Assembly: GCA_044237845.1 (NCBI GenBank)
Contig: JBIIEL010000012.1
Coordinates: forward strand, 1 to 56,491
DNA length: 56,491 nt
Source: QFOX01 sp044237845
GTDB taxonomy: Bacteria; Pseudomonadota; Alphaproteobacteria; Rickettsiales; UBA3002
Direction of reading: 5' to 3'
The notes beneath the pieces are model-generated. The model searched no databases and had not been told where the DNA came from. It saw only the letters and a list, made by a program, of their open reading frames with translations. Made by a program: the position numbers and the translations under genes. The stretch's first letter is position 1. Every line of letters starts with the position of its first letter. Positions 7,804 through 17,624 of the stretch are shown here, in pieces.

Positions 7804-9570
7804 ATGACCGAACCGATGAACAGTGCAGATATCAACAAAGCGCCCGGCGCAGCTGCGGCTGTTAGTGAAGTAATTCCAAAAGAAGATAGCTTTTCTGAAA
7901 GCGAAATCGCTAAGCTCGAACAATTGGTGAATGAGAGCGGTATCACCGATCCTATTGCAAGAGAATCCATTAAGGAACGTGCTAGAACCATGCTGAGTGG
8001 GCAGAGCCCGCTTAGTTTGAGTGCGGTTAGGGATTTTGTGAGAGGCCAAATTAAGGCGGCAGTTAAATCAGAAGAAAGAAAAGACGATCAAACAGAAATC
8101 AACAAATCACTTGCTGCCTACGAAATGCAAGAAGAGGCGGAGTACGCCAAGCTCAGCAAGGCTGCAAAGGCGCGGATTTCTGCACGCTCGTCGTATGTAG
8201 ATGTGGATAATCCCGAGAGTGTGTTTAACTACTACGATAGTTATCTCGACCCCGAAATGCCTGAGGGCGCGCGCAAGGCAATCGTAAAAATCATTACAAA
8301 AATGCCGGAGCATCGAGAGAATATCGCCAGAATCAATGCTCTGCCGATGGCAGTGAAAGAGACGGTTGCTATTCGTGAGGAGCAGGCGCGGGAACAGCTT
8401 GAGCAATTATTGAAAGACCCGCGTTTTGGCTATGGTACACCACAAGAGTTTGTGCTGCGCCAGATGAAAGATCAGCATCTCGTCGGTTTTGAGGGTATCC
8501 CTGAAATTCTGGACGGAATCAATAAGGGCACGCTGGATATGCATTCTGGCGATTTCTGGACAGTTTTCAATGGCGCACGCACTGAGCATCAGCGCCTGTT
8601 CGCGCAGAAGCTTATCGCTTCGATGAAGGCGATTAAGGAAGCGAATCCCGAGATTGCCAATACCTGCAGCCGCGTCGGTTCTGAAGAATTGATGAAGCTG
8701 TTTAAGCAAATCCAGAAGGAGGATAAACTATCGGCGCGTGTGGCAGATTATGTGTCGCAATTGGAAGAAAAGAAAATCAGCTTCAGCGCCCTGCCGGAGG
8801 ATATGAAGCAATTTATTGCTTCGTTCGAGGTCTGTGCAGCATCGCATGTGTTAGTGGATCAATCCGTCTTTATCCATGGGGCGGAGGAGTTGCTGAAATT
8901 CATTCAGGGTAAGGAAATCCCAAAAGATCCGATAGAAGCAGCACGTATTGCGGCCCTGAAGGCCGATTATGCCAAGCTCGAAGACAAAACGCTGAGTAGC
9001 GAAGCGCGCACTGCATTGTTGTTCGACATGATTAGGCATTCCGATCGCACTCTGGCGCAATTGGCGGAGCAGAGCGATTCCGACTTTAAGAAAACCAGCG
9101 CAGCGCTGATCGCCCAGATTGATGCCAAGGGTATTGCCAGCCTGTGGAATGATGAGCGTGTGTCGCTAGATGTGTTGGTAAACAGTAAAGCTCAGTCTGC
9201 AACGGTTGGTTCAGCCAATGTTTCAGAATTTGAAGTTCTATTGATGAATGAGGATAACGAAGCTATTAGGCACGAGTTGGAGAAACTCAAAGGCCAACGC
9301 CTTGACCTGAAAACCGAGAAATTCTTCGGCCTGAATGGGGATGCAGCACATGATGCGCAGGTGATTGTAGCGAAGCTCGAGAAGTCGAACGTGAAACTCA
9401 GTGCTTATGATGATAACCATAGCGGCAGTATTGATCTCAACGAACTCGCCCGCGCCATGAAGGCGACGATGAGCCAAGATATGGCAACGGTGAGTCTCAC
9501 GCTACAGTTGGTGCCGGATGCCACTCCAGCGAAGACGCAGGCGGCTGTTTCAGTCGTTAAAGCGCACTAG
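7804..9570 (+). CDS. Large unknown protein with a C-terminal EF-hand
   Basis: 588 aa, mostly alpha-helical and charged, with no signal peptide and no family I recognise. Near the C-terminus residues 536-547 read DDNHSGSIDLNE, a textbook EF-hand calcium loop with acidic or polar residues at positions 1, 3, 5 and 9, Gly at 6, Ile at 8 and Glu at 12, followed by a helix. I see only one clear loop, so it may pair with a degenerate partner or dimerise. The start at 7804 has an alternative ATG four codons later. Like the gene before it, it sits alone behind a direct-repeat promoter. Calcium sensing or calcium-triggered action is possible, not shown. Confidence 0.75.
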   Translation: MTEPMNSADINKAPGAAAAVSEVIPKEDSFSESEIAKLEQLVNESGITDPIARESIKERARTMLSGQSPLSLSAVRDFVRGQIKAAVKSEERKDDQTEINKSLAAYEMQEEAEYAKLSKAAKARISARSSYVDVDNPESVFNYYDSYLDPEMPEGARKAIVKIITKMPEHRENIARINALPMAVKETVAIREEQAREQLEQLLKDPRFGYGTPQEFVLRQMKDQHLVGFEGIPEILDGINKGTLDMHSGDFWTVFNGARTEHQRLFAQKLIASMKAIKEANPEIANTCSRVGSEELMKLFKQIQKEDKLSARVADYVSQLEEKKISFSALPEDMKQFIASFEVCAASHVLVDQSVFIHGAEELLKFIQGKEIPKDPIEAARIAALKADYAKLEDKTLSSEARTALLFDMIRHSDRTLAQLAEQSDSDFKKTSAALIAQIDAKGIASLWNDERVSLDVLVNSKAQSATVGSANVSEFEVLLMNEDNEAIRHELEKLKGQRLDLKTEKFFGLNGDAAHDAQVIVAKLEKSNVKLSAYDDNHSGSIDLNELARAMKATMSQDMATVSLTLQLVPDATPAKTQAAVSVVKAH

Positions 9571-9609
9571 CGCTTCCCTTTTTCCACAGCTCGTGCTAAT
9601 TCCGCGCCC

Positions 9610-10287
9610 ATGCAACAGCAAGAACAGGCAGCCGAAATCATCAAGCATGTGGACCTCACCGTCCCCGGCGATGTGCCGCGCGTGCTGATGCATTCCTGCT
9701 GCGCGCCTTGTGCGGGGGAGCTGATGGAGCAGATGCTCGCCAACGGCATCGACCTCACGATTTTCTTCTACAACCCCAACATCCATCCCAAGCGCGAATA
9801 CGATATTCGCAAAAACGAGAATATCCGTTTCGCTGACAAAATGGGCATTCCCTTCATCGACGCGGATTATGACGTGCAGGACTGGTTCGCCCGCGCCAAG
9901 GGCATGGAGAACGAGCCGGAGCGCGGCGTGCGCTGCACGATGTGTTTCGACATGCGTTTCATGCGTACCGCGCTTTATGCGTATGAGAACGGCTTCCCGG
10001 TCATCACCAGCTCACTCGGTATTTCGCGCTGGAAGAATATGGAGCAGATCAACGATTGCGGCATCCGCGCCGCTGCGCCCTATGAAGGAATTACCTACTG
10101 GGATTATAACTGGCGCAAGGGCGGCGGCGGGGCGCGCATGTACGAGATCGCCAAGCGCGAGGAATTCTACGCGCAGCAATATTGCGGCTGCATTTATTCC
10201 CTGCGCGACAGCAACGATTGGCGCGAGCAAAACGGCCGCGAGAAAATCGTCATCGGCGAGACGTGGTATGAGGAGAAAATAAGTTAG
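9610..10287 (+). CDS. queH: Epoxyqueuosine reductase QueH
   Basis: 225 aa, the DUF208/QueH family that catalyses the last step of queuosine synthesis, reducing epoxyqueuosine in tRNA, as an alternative to cobalamin-dependent QueG. Diagnostic cysteines are visible: HSCCAPC (C30, C31, C34), RCTMCFDMR and the C-terminal YCGCIYS, which bind an FeS cluster and a second metal site. Further family sequence includes FYNPNIHPKREY and TSSLGISRWK. The 3' end overlaps the convergent gene's end by 38 nt. No other queuosine genes are in the window. Confidence 0.93.
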   Translation: MQQQEQAAEIIKHVDLTVPGDVPRVLMHSCCAPCAGELMEQMLANGIDLTIFFYNPNIHPKREYDIRKNENIRFADKMGIPFIDADYDVQDWFARAKGMENEPERGVRCTMCFDMRFMRTALYAYENGFPVITSSLGISRWKNMEQINDCGIRAAAPYEGITYWDYNWRKGGGGARMYEIAKREEFYAQQYCGCIYSLRDSNDWREQNGREKIVIGETWYEEKIS

Positions 10288-10732
10288 GACGACCTACCCG
10301 CATGCTGTGTCTTGGTCCATTTGTTGGTGGGTTGTCCAGCCCAAATCTTTCTTTAAGCGCTAGTTTTTTAAATATTTCCTCTATGTTTTCTTTAAGGGCT
10401 TCCCGCCTAATGTCGGTAGCAGGGGACGTTCTTATCCTTCCTGTAAGACTCTCTAGATTGCAGTCAATATAGTTTGCTATATAACGCGTGCATTCTTTGG
10501 CGGTTTTAACAGGATCTTTTAAATCGGCTTCATTGCTAAGCAATGTAATAAATCGGTTATTAAGCGTGTGCCAGCTTTCCGACACATTTTCGTCTCTATG
10601 TTTAGCTTGGATTAGGTTTCTAACCGCGTTTTTGAGTGGTTCATCGCCAAAGAAGAAATAAGGAATCGAATCCTCAAAGTGAGTACAGGCCATAATGACT
10701 CTTACTGAAGGTTTTAGATAGGGGTCGTACAT
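10250..10732 (-). CDS. Hypothetical protein, 160 aa
   Basis: A soluble 160-aa protein with no recognisable family. The DNA is more AT-rich than its neighbours, which hints at recent acquisition or weak selection. Its last 38 nt overlap the end of queH in the convergent direction; the C-terminal tail (PRHSMRVGRPNLF onward) is then largely dictated by queH sequence and may be a read-through extension. About 60 nt upstream is a TGTCAC-N5-CTTCAC repeat (10791-10807), with TATATA or TATTCT between it and the start as possible -10 elements. Confidence 0.6.
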   Translation of the reverse strand: MYDPYLKPSVRVIMACTHFEDSIPYFFFGDEPLKNAVRNLIQAKHRDENVSESWHTLNNRFITLLSNEADLKDPVKTAKECTRYIANYIDCNLESLTGRIRTSPATDIRREALKENIEEIFKKLALKERFGLDNPPTNGPRHSMRVGRPNLFSPHTTSRR

Positions 10733-10790
10733 CTGCAGGTCTCTCGGCTAGGTTATATAGCCAGAATACACCACCCCGCACGCGAGTTGC

Positions 10791-10807
10791 GTGAAGATTT
10801 TGTGACA
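10791..10807 (-). promoter_or_regulatory. Possible response-regulator box, TGTCAC-N5-CTTCAC
   Basis: On the minus strand TGTCAC (10802-10807) and CTTCAC (10791-10796) are spaced 11 bp apart, like the half-sites at 55664-55680. Unlike the other copies there is no good -10 exactly 10 nt downstream, so its role as a promoter element is uncertain. Confidence 0.3.
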
Positions 10808-10824
10808 ATTGCAGGGCTAGACCC

Positions 10825-13194
10825 TTATTTTGCGGCTTTTTTCGCCTTTACCACGGGGGTGCTGCTGGCAGCGGCGGCGCGTTTGACCTTTTCCTTCTTC
10901 GGCTTGGCGGGCGCAGCGAGGGACTTTTCTTCGATCGCGTCAATCGAGCCGATGGCGGCAAGGTTAATGATATCCGCCACGCTGGCGTTCATGCTCGCAA
11001 TCTGCACGGGCTTCGAAAGCCCCACCAAAATTGGTCCGATGACGGTTCCGACGCCCAGTTCTTCGAGCAAATTCGCCGAAATATGCGCCGAGTGCAGCGC
11101 CGGCATGATAAGCACGTTCGCCGGGCCCGAAAGGCGGCAGAACGGGTAAAGCGCCATCAATTCCGGGTTCAGCGCCACATCCGCCGAGATTTCGCCTTCG
11201 TATTCGAAGTTGATGTCATTGCGGCTGTCGAGGATGGCCACCGCATCGCGAATGCGCTTGGATTTCTCCTTCATCGGGTTGCCGAAGTTGGAGTAAGAAA
11301 GCAGCGCTACGCGTGGCTCGTGCCCGATCTGCTGCACTTTGCGCGCGGTACGCACGGCGATATCCGCCAGCTCCTGCTCGCTGGGTAGTTCCTGCACGGC
11401 GGTGTCTGAAATGAAGACGGTGCGGTTCTTCGAAACCAGCATCGACACGCCGAACAGCGATTCGTTCGGCTTGGTGTCGATCACGCGGCAGATATTCTCC
11501 AGTGCGCGGTAGTAGTTGCGGGTGAGGCCGGTGATAACCACATCGCCATGGCCGCAAGCGATCATACAGCTCGCGAAAATATTGCGGTCGTTTTTCACCA
11601 TGCGTTCTACGTCGCGCTTGAGGAAGCCTTTGCGCTGCAGCTTGCCGTAGAGATAGTCGATATAACGGCTAAGATGCGTCGACACAGCAGCATTGGTGAT
11701 TTCGAGATCATCCGCATGCTTGATGCCGAGCTTGTGAATGGTCTGGCGGATACGATCCGGACGGCCGACAAGCACGGGGTGGCCGTAGCCATTGTCGCGC
11801 CAATGGATGGCGGCGCGGATGACTTTTTCTTCCTCGCCCTCGGCAAAAATCACGCGTTGCGGGTTCTGACGCACCACCTCAAAAATGTTGGTCATGCTGT
11901 TCGCGGCAGGGTCGAGCCGTGCGCCAAGTTCGCGGCGGTAAGCGTCGAAATCCTTGATGGGGCGGCGGGCCACACCGGAATCCATCGCCGCTTGTGCCAC
12001 CGCAATCGGGATGGTGGTGATGAGGCGCGGGTCGAACGGGGTGGGGATGATATATTCCGGCCCGTAATGGAGTTCGTGGCCGTAAGCGGCGAGCACTTCG
12101 TCCGGCACGTCCTCGCGGGCGAGTTCGGCCAGCGCTTCGGCGGCAGCGACTTTCATCTCCACGTTGATCTCGCGCGCACGCACATCCAGTGCGCCACGGA
12201 AGATATACGGGAAGCCCATCACGTTGTTCACTTGGTTATGGTAGTCCGAGCGGCCAGTGGCGATAATCGCGTCCTTGCGCACTTCGAGCACTTCTTCCGG
12301 CATAATTTCCGGCACCGGGTTCGCCATCGCGAAAATAATCGGGTTTTTGGCCATGGATTTGACCATATCCTTCGTCACCGCGCCAGCAGAGGAGAGGCCG
12401 AGGAACACGTCCGCACCATCCAGCGCTTCGGTCAGCGTACGCTTTTTGGTTTTAACCGCGTGGGCGGACTTCCACTGGTTCATGCTGGAATCGTTACGGC
12501 CTTCATAGATCACGCCGGAACGGTCGCAGAGCAGCACGTTCTCATGTTTCACGCCCATATGCTTCAGCAGTTCGATGCAGGCAATACCCGCCGAACCCGC
12601 GCCGTTAGCCACGATTTTGAGGTCGGACAGGCTGCGGCCGGTGATGTGGGCAGCGTTAATGATACCCGCTGCGGTCACAATTGCGGTGCCGTGCTGGTCG
12701 TCGTGGAAGACGGGAATATCGCAGATTTCTTTGAGTTTCTGCTCGATGATGAAGCAATCAGGCGCGCCGATATCCTCGAGGTTGATGCCACCGAAGGTGA
12801 CCGAAATCGCCCGCACGGTTTCGATGATTTTTTCCGCATCCACCGAGTCCACTTCGATGTCGATCGAGTCGATATCCGCGAAGCGTTTGAAGAGGATGGC
12901 TTTGCCCTCCATCACCGGTTTGCTGGCGAGCGCGCCGAGATTGCCGAGGCCGAGCACCGCAGTGCCGTTTGAAATCACCGCGACGAGGTTGCCCTTGCTG
13001 GTGTAATCATAGGCAGCGTTCTTATCTTCGTTGATTTTGATGCAGGGAACAGCCACGCCCGGTGAGTAGCCAAGGGCGAGGTCGCGCTGGGTGATGAGCG
13101 GCTTGGTGGGCAGGATGGAGATTTTTCCCGGTTGGCCTTGGCTGTGGTACAGCAGGGCTTCTTCGTCGGTAATCTTCATATTTTCACTGGCCAT
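10825..13194 (-). CDS. maeB: NADP-dependent malic enzyme with phosphotransacetylase-like domain
   Basis: 789 aa, the large two-domain form. The N-terminal malic enzyme part (about 1-430) decarboxylates malate to pyruvate with NADP; it contains GYSPGVAVPC, the catalytic DDQHGTA segment and the nucleotide site VANGAGSAGIAC. The C-terminal half (about 440-760) is a phosphate-acetyltransferase-like domain that in this family is regulatory rather than catalytic. The last 30 residues are a Lys/Ala/Pro-rich tail. ATG 13194 is divergent from mutS, 52 nt away. With fumC it links the TCA cycle to pyruvate. Confidence 0.95.
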   Translation of the reverse strand: MASENMKITDEEALLYHSQGQPGKISILPTKPLITQRDLALGYSPGVAVPCIKINEDKNAAYDYTSKGNLVAVISNGTAVLGLGNLGALASKPVMEGKAILFKRFADIDSIDIEVDSVDAEKIIETVRAISVTFGGINLEDIGAPDCFIIEQKLKEICDIPVFHDDQHGTAIVTAAGIINAAHITGRSLSDLKIVANGAGSAGIACIELLKHMGVKHENVLLCDRSGVIYEGRNDSSMNQWKSAHAVKTKKRTLTEALDGADVFLGLSSAGAVTKDMVKSMAKNPIIFAMANPVPEIMPEEVLEVRKDAIIATGRSDYHNQVNNVMGFPYIFRGALDVRAREINVEMKVAAAEALAELAREDVPDEVLAAYGHELHYGPEYIIPTPFDPRLITTIPIAVAQAAMDSGVARRPIKDFDAYRRELGARLDPAANSMTNIFEVVRQNPQRVIFAEGEEEKVIRAAIHWRDNGYGHPVLVGRPDRIRQTIHKLGIKHADDLEITNAAVSTHLSRYIDYLYGKLQRKGFLKRDVERMVKNDRNIFASCMIACGHGDVVITGLTRNYYRALENICRVIDTKPNESLFGVSMLVSKNRTVFISDTAVQELPSEQELADIAVRTARKVQQIGHEPRVALLSYSNFGNPMKEKSKRIRDAVAILDSRNDINFEYEGEISADVALNPELMALYPFCRLSGPANVLIMPALHSAHISANLLEELGVGTVIGPILVGLSKPVQIASMNASVADIINLAAIGSIDAIEEKSLAAPAKPKKEKVKRAAAASSTPVVKAKKAAK

Positions 13195-13246
13195 TGGTCT
13201 ATCCTTGCACTAATTTCACGCGTTCAAAATATCGAAGAGAGACGGC

Positions 13247-16012
13247 ATGTCAACCGCATCCAAGGCCGCAACCATACTGGGCGAATCGCAACAGACAAGC
13301 GCAATGTCGGTGTGCGCTGCACCAATTTCGTCGACTGTGGCAACACCGTCGATGCAGCAGTATTTTGAGATTAAGTCGCGTTATCCGGAGATGCTGCTGT
13401 TTTACCGCATGGGCGACTTCTACGAGCTATTTTTTGAAGATGCGAAAGTTGCCTCGCAAATCCTCGATATCGCCCTCACCAAGCGCGGCAAACATGCGGG
13501 TGAGGAAATTCCCATGTGTGGCGTGCCGGTCCATGCGGCGGAGATGTATTTGCAAAAACTCATCGCCAGCGAACATAAAATCGCGATCTGCGAGCAGCTC
13601 GAAACGCCAGAAGACGCTAAAAAACGTGGCTATAAAGCCATCGTTCGTCGCGATGTGGTGCGGATTGTCACCCCCGGCACGGTGACGGAAGACGGGCTGC
13701 TCGCTCCCACCGCTTCGCATTACCTCGCATCGCTGGCGATGGCGGGGGAGGAGGGCGCGCTCGCCTGGCTCGACCTTTCAACCGGGGAATTCACAGCGAG
13801 TGCTGCGCCAGCCGCGCAATTGCCTAACCTGCTCGCCCGCGTGCAGCCGCGCGAGCTGCTGATGACGCACACGCATTATGAACTGCTGGCCGCGCAGCCC
13901 TGGTTTCATGAGTGGAAAGCGCGGGTGACGCTGCGCCCGGACGTGCAGTTCGACGCCAAGGCCGCGAGCCGTCGGATCGCCACGCATTACGCCGTCAGCA
14001 GCCCCACGGTCTATGGTGAGTTCACGGCGCCGGAGCTTTCGGCATGCGGTGCGCTGCTTGATTATGTGGCGCTGACGCAGATGGAAGCCGCCGCGCGCCT
14101 CAACCCACCGGTGAAGGAAAGCGCGGCCGAGCTGATGCAGATGGATGCGCCAACGCGGCGGAATCTCGAACTGCTTATTACACTTTCGGGCACACGCCGC
14201 GGCAGTTTGCTCGCTACGGTGGATCATACGGTGACGGCGGTTGGCGGGCGGATGATGGCGGCGTGGCTCGGTGCGCCGTCCTGCCGGTTGGAGGTGATTT
14301 CGGCGCGGCATGACGCGGTGGAGTGGGCGCTGAATGCGCCGAAACTGCGTGAGGAAGCTCGTGATTATTTGCGCCTGATTTCAGATATGGAGCGGGCGCT
14401 CTCCCGCTTGTCGCTGGGGCGCGGTGGCCCGCGTGACCTGCTGATGCTGGGTGTGAGCCTTGCGCAAACGAATAAACTGCACGAGTTGTTGCGTATGCAG
14501 GATGTGCCATCCCTCTTGCATGAGGCACGTGAGGCGCTGGCTGGGCATCACTTGCTGGCTGAACAGCTGGCGTCGGCGCTGAAAACTGAGGTGCCGCATC
14601 TAGTGCGTGATGGAAATTTTGTGGCGGATGGCTATCGCGCCGACCTCGACGAATATCGCCGCCTGCGCGACGAATCGCGCCGTGTCATCGCGCTGATGGA
14701 GCAGAAGCTGAAGACGGATACGGGCATTCCGTCGCTTAAAATCAAGCATAATAATGTGATTGGTTACTTCATCGAAATCACGTCGATCCATGAAAAGAAG
14801 GTGCCGCCGGAGTTTATTCACCGTCAGGGGCTGGCGAATGCGCTGCGCTACACCACGAAGGAATTGAACGAGACCGCGCTTGCCATTGAATCGGCAGCGG
14901 ATAAGGCGCTGAAGCTGGAGCTGCAGATATATGAAGAGCTGGTCGCGACGGTTCTGAAAGCCGGGGCGGCCATTGTTTCCGCCGCGCGCGGCCTTGCGGA
15001 GTGGGACGTGATTTGCGCGCTCGCGACCATTGCTGAGGCAGGGCGTTTTGTACGGCCGCGCATGACCAGCGGCGCGGATTTCGCCATTAAAGCCGGGCGT
15101 CATCCGGTGGTGGAGTCCGCGCTGCGGCGGAACCATCAGGAGTTTATTGCGAACGATTGCGCGCTCAGTGATGCGAGCGGAGCAGGGGCGTTATGGCTCA
15201 TCACCGGCCCGAACATGGGCGGTAAATCGACCTTCCTGCGCCAGCAGGCGATTCTCACTATCCTCGCGCAGATGGGCGGTTTTGTGCCCGCTGAGGCGGC
15301 GACAATCGGCATCGTCGATAAGCTGTTCTGCCGCGTGGGTGCGGCGGACGACCTCGCGCGCGGGCAGTCCACCTTCATGGTGGAGATGGCGGAAACGGCG
15401 AGCATTCTCCATCAGGCGACGGAAAAATCACTGGTGGTGCTCGATGAAATTGGCCGCGGCACCGCGACGTATGACGGGGTGAGCATCGCCTGGGCGGTGG
15501 CGGAGCATCTGCATAATCAGACGAAATGCCGCGCGCTGTTTGCCACGCATTATCACGAGCTCACCGCGTTGGCGCAAACCCTGCCGCGCCTCAAGAATTA
15601 CCATGCGGCAGCGAAGGAATATCAGGGGCAGTTGGTGTTCCTACACACGATTCGCGAGGGCAATGCCGACAAATCCTACGGGATTCATGTCGCCGCGCTG
15701 GCGGGGCTACCCAAATCCGTGCTCACTCGTGCCCGTGCGCTGCTTACCACGCTCGAATCCGGCCATAGCCTGACGGAAAAACAGGCCGCACCGGAGCTAC
15801 CATTATTTGCCGCCGCTCATCTATCCCCTTCAGCATCTGCTGCTTTCGCGCCCGTTTCCAAAATTTCAACCCCATCCGCCCAGATGCCAGCCACCGCCAA
15901 CCATTACGGAAAACTGGTTGAACGTATAAAAAATATTGATGTGGATGGTTTGACCCCCCGCGATGCCCTCAATTTGCTCGCGGAACTGAAAAAAGACGCC
16001 CTGAGCAAATAA
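13247..16012 (+). CDS. mutS: DNA mismatch repair protein MutS
   Basis: 921 aa, normal to slightly long for MutS1. It recognises mismatches and starts repair with MutL. The N-terminal mismatch-reading domain has the Phe-x-Glu motif in GDFYELFFEDA; the ATPase domain has Walker A GPNMGGKST (654-662), Walker B VVLDEIGRGT and the signature around STFMVEMAET. An extra roughly 30 residues precede the conserved MQQYFEIKSRYP start; the start could be further in, but ATG 13247 has the best upstream context. A C-terminal linker (PASSA-rich) leads to the short helix-turn-helix dimerisation tail. Confidence 0.96.
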   Translation: MSTASKAATILGESQQTSAMSVCAAPISSTVATPSMQQYFEIKSRYPEMLLFYRMGDFYELFFEDAKVASQILDIALTKRGKHAGEEIPMCGVPVHAAEMYLQKLIASEHKIAICEQLETPEDAKKRGYKAIVRRDVVRIVTPGTVTEDGLLAPTASHYLASLAMAGEEGALAWLDLSTGEFTASAAPAAQLPNLLARVQPRELLMTHTHYELLAAQPWFHEWKARVTLRPDVQFDAKAASRRIATHYAVSSPTVYGEFTAPELSACGALLDYVALTQMEAAARLNPPVKESAAELMQMDAPTRRNLELLITLSGTRRGSLLATVDHTVTAVGGRMMAAWLGAPSCRLEVISARHDAVEWALNAPKLREEARDYLRLISDMERALSRLSLGRGGPRDLLMLGVSLAQTNKLHELLRMQDVPSLLHEAREALAGHHLLAEQLASALKTEVPHLVRDGNFVADGYRADLDEYRRLRDESRRVIALMEQKLKTDTGIPSLKIKHNNVIGYFIEITSIHEKKVPPEFIHRQGLANALRYTTKELNETALAIESAADKALKLELQIYEELVATVLKAGAAIVSAARGLAEWDVICALATIAEAGRFVRPRMTSGADFAIKAGRHPVVESALRRNHQEFIANDCALSDASGAGALWLITGPNMGGKSTFLRQQAILTILAQMGGFVPAEAATIGIVDKLFCRVGAADDLARGQSTFMVEMAETASILHQATEKSLVVLDEIGRGTATYDGVSIAWAVAEHLHNQTKCRALFATHYHELTALAQTLPRLKNYHAAAKEYQGQLVFLHTIREGNADKSYGIHVAALAGLPKSVLTRARALLTTLESGHSLTEKQAAPELPLFAAAHLSPSASAAFAPVSKISTPSAQMPATANHYGKLVERIKNIDVDGLTPRDALNLLAELKKDALSK

Positions 16013-16032
16013 TTGCCGCCACGGTGCGATAA

Positions 16033-16065
16033 GGTAATGATTTGTTAACTTAATTGTGGTAGGTT
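16033..16065 (+). promoter_or_regulatory. Direct-repeat promoter of the deaminase-like gene
   Basis: GGTAAT (16033-16038), 5 nt, GTTAAC (16044-16049), 10 nt, then TAGGTT (16060-16065) preceded by TGG. The stretch from TAAC to the -10 closely matches the promoter at 7748-7780, including TGTGGTAGG. Confidence 0.55.
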
Positions 16066-16097
16066 GACCCTCCCAACCTCACACACAGGGCAATTAA

Positions 16098-17624
16098 GTG
16101 GTTAACGCATTTTCTATTACAACAGCCTCAGGAGAGCAATTATCGCTTGACCAACAGCGGCGACGTGTGTGGTGGGCTGCCGATATTCATAGTGAATCTG
16201 GTCATAATTTTTCAGCGGAAATCATTGGGAATGAGCTTGTCATCTGCCCGAAGTCGCTTGAAGAAGCGGACTGGTATACATCTCTTACCGAAAACGAGCG
16301 CAACCTAGTGCTTGATGCAGCGCTTCACTATTTCAGACAACATTCTGCGGAGCCAAACGGCATGAAGGTTGCGGCCATCGGCGTTATTGAGAATCCCAAG
16401 CCGGTGGGGGATTCTGATCGGCACCTTGCGTACATCAAATTCAATATACGTAACTGCTCAAGCCAGCATATTAAGAACTGTGCGGAGGCGAATATTATGG
16501 GCACGCTCGATCGTGACTTGCAGCGCGATAACGAGATGCCTATTCGCGCGGATGGCAAACCTTCGCGGCAAATGGTCGAAGAGTGGCATGTGCTGGGCGG
16601 AAAAGAAGGGAAAGATGGCGTTTTTGCAGTAGGTCCATGTGGGTTTTGTCTGGACGAAATGGCGGAACATGCAACGGAGAATACTGCTCTCTACATTCAC
16701 AGTTTACACGAACCGTCGGTCGTCCCAGAAATAGGGGAGAATATTAATTCTCTGGCAAATATTCAGCCTGGGCAAATTCTAAAAACGACGGTAGCGCATT
16801 TTAACCAGAAGCGTTTCGTTGCGCTGGATGACGCTGAGATAGTATCTCAAAAGCAGGCATTGGAAGAGATAATTCATGATTTGGCTGCGATGTATAAAGG
16901 TGAAGAGCAGCCAGCCTTTTTGTCCTATAATTCGAATCTGCGTAAGGGCATGGGGATTGCTGCCATTGAAGCGGCGCACAACAAAAATGGTTTGGTTGAC
17001 CATAAAAAAATGGCGGCCTTCTTTTATGAACAGACCCTCATGACACTCTATCCACGCCTGCTGCAATCAGGGGCGGCAAAAGAGGAAGAAGCCGTGCGTC
17101 AATGGGTACATCAAAATATCGACATGCTGCGCATTAACGTATTTGGGATGGCAGACGGGTCGTTTGAATATGGCAAAGAATGCCGTTCGACAACAGATAA
17201 GGCGATGCCTAATGCCAGTAATGCGGCTATTTCCGCTGCCGTGGATTTGCTTCCCGGAAACCCATTGAAGCGGCTTTGCTCCTATACGTTCGACCCCAAA
17301 AACATCGAAGATGGGGTAATGCGGACGCCGAGTAAAGATGAGCTGGAGCGATCCTATAAGCGTAGTGAGCACACAGTTAAAAATGAGATGACAGTGACTG
17401 TTTTTGCGCCATCGCCCAAGAAGAAACAGGCAATTCATCGCGATTTTAGTTTGGATGATTTATACCCGTCGCGCTTTTCAGGGGTTAAAATGCCTCATGG
17501 AGCCACCGATATAGTCACTGAAAATAAAGCAGAATTCCGGCATAGTCAGGGGCTCAAGCCGGGCTTATGGCGCATGGGCAAAAGAAACCCCTCTGAACCT
17601 ACGGATATTATCGCACGGCCGTAA
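16098..17624 (+). CDS. Unknown protein with a cytidine-deaminase-like zinc site
   Basis: 508 aa, start GTG 16098. The N-terminal 210 residues read like a cytidine deaminase fold: strands ending in VAAIGVIENP (91-100), a helix with C128-A129-E130 (Cys zinc ligand plus catalytic Glu), then G179-P180-C181-G-F-C184, the PCxxC zinc motif. C-A-E plus PCxxC is the three-cysteine pattern of the CDA branch. The remaining 290 residues include MRINVFGMADGSFEYGKE (about 345-362), which may be a second degenerate deaminase-like strand set, and a basic, Pro-containing tail. It is far longer than a Cdd enzyme (130-300 aa), sits alone with an effector-type promoter, and may deaminate nucleosides or nucleic acids; substrate unknown. 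Confidence 0.6.
   Translation: MVNAFSITTASGEQLSLDQQRRRVWWAADIHSESGHNFSAEIIGNELVICPKSLEEADWYTSLTENERNLVLDAALHYFRQHSAEPNGMKVAAIGVIENPKPVGDSDRHLAYIKFNIRNCSSQHIKNCAEANIMGTLDRDLQRDNEMPIRADGKPSRQMVEEWHVLGGKEGKDGVFAVGPCGFCLDEMAEHATENTALYIHSLHEPSVVPEIGENINSLANIQPGQILKTTVAHFNQKRFVALDDAEIVSQKQALEEIIHDLAAMYKGEEQPAFLSYNSNLRKGMGIAAIEAAHNKNGLVDHKKMAAFFYEQTLMTLYPRLLQSGAAKEEEAVRQWVHQNIDMLRINVFGMADGSFEYGKECRSTTDKAMPNASNAAISAAVDLLPGNPLKRLCSYTFDPKNIEDGVMRTPSKDELERSYKRSEHTVKNEMTVTVFAPSPKKKQAIHRDFSLDDLYPSRFSGVKMPHGATDIVTENKAEFRHSQGLKPGLWRMGKRNPSEPTDIIARP

Noticed and set aside
11548..12972. Long open frame opposite the malic enzyme gene
   Set aside because: It is a shadow of maeB: His-rich composition with no family, produced by GC-rich codon bias on the other strand.
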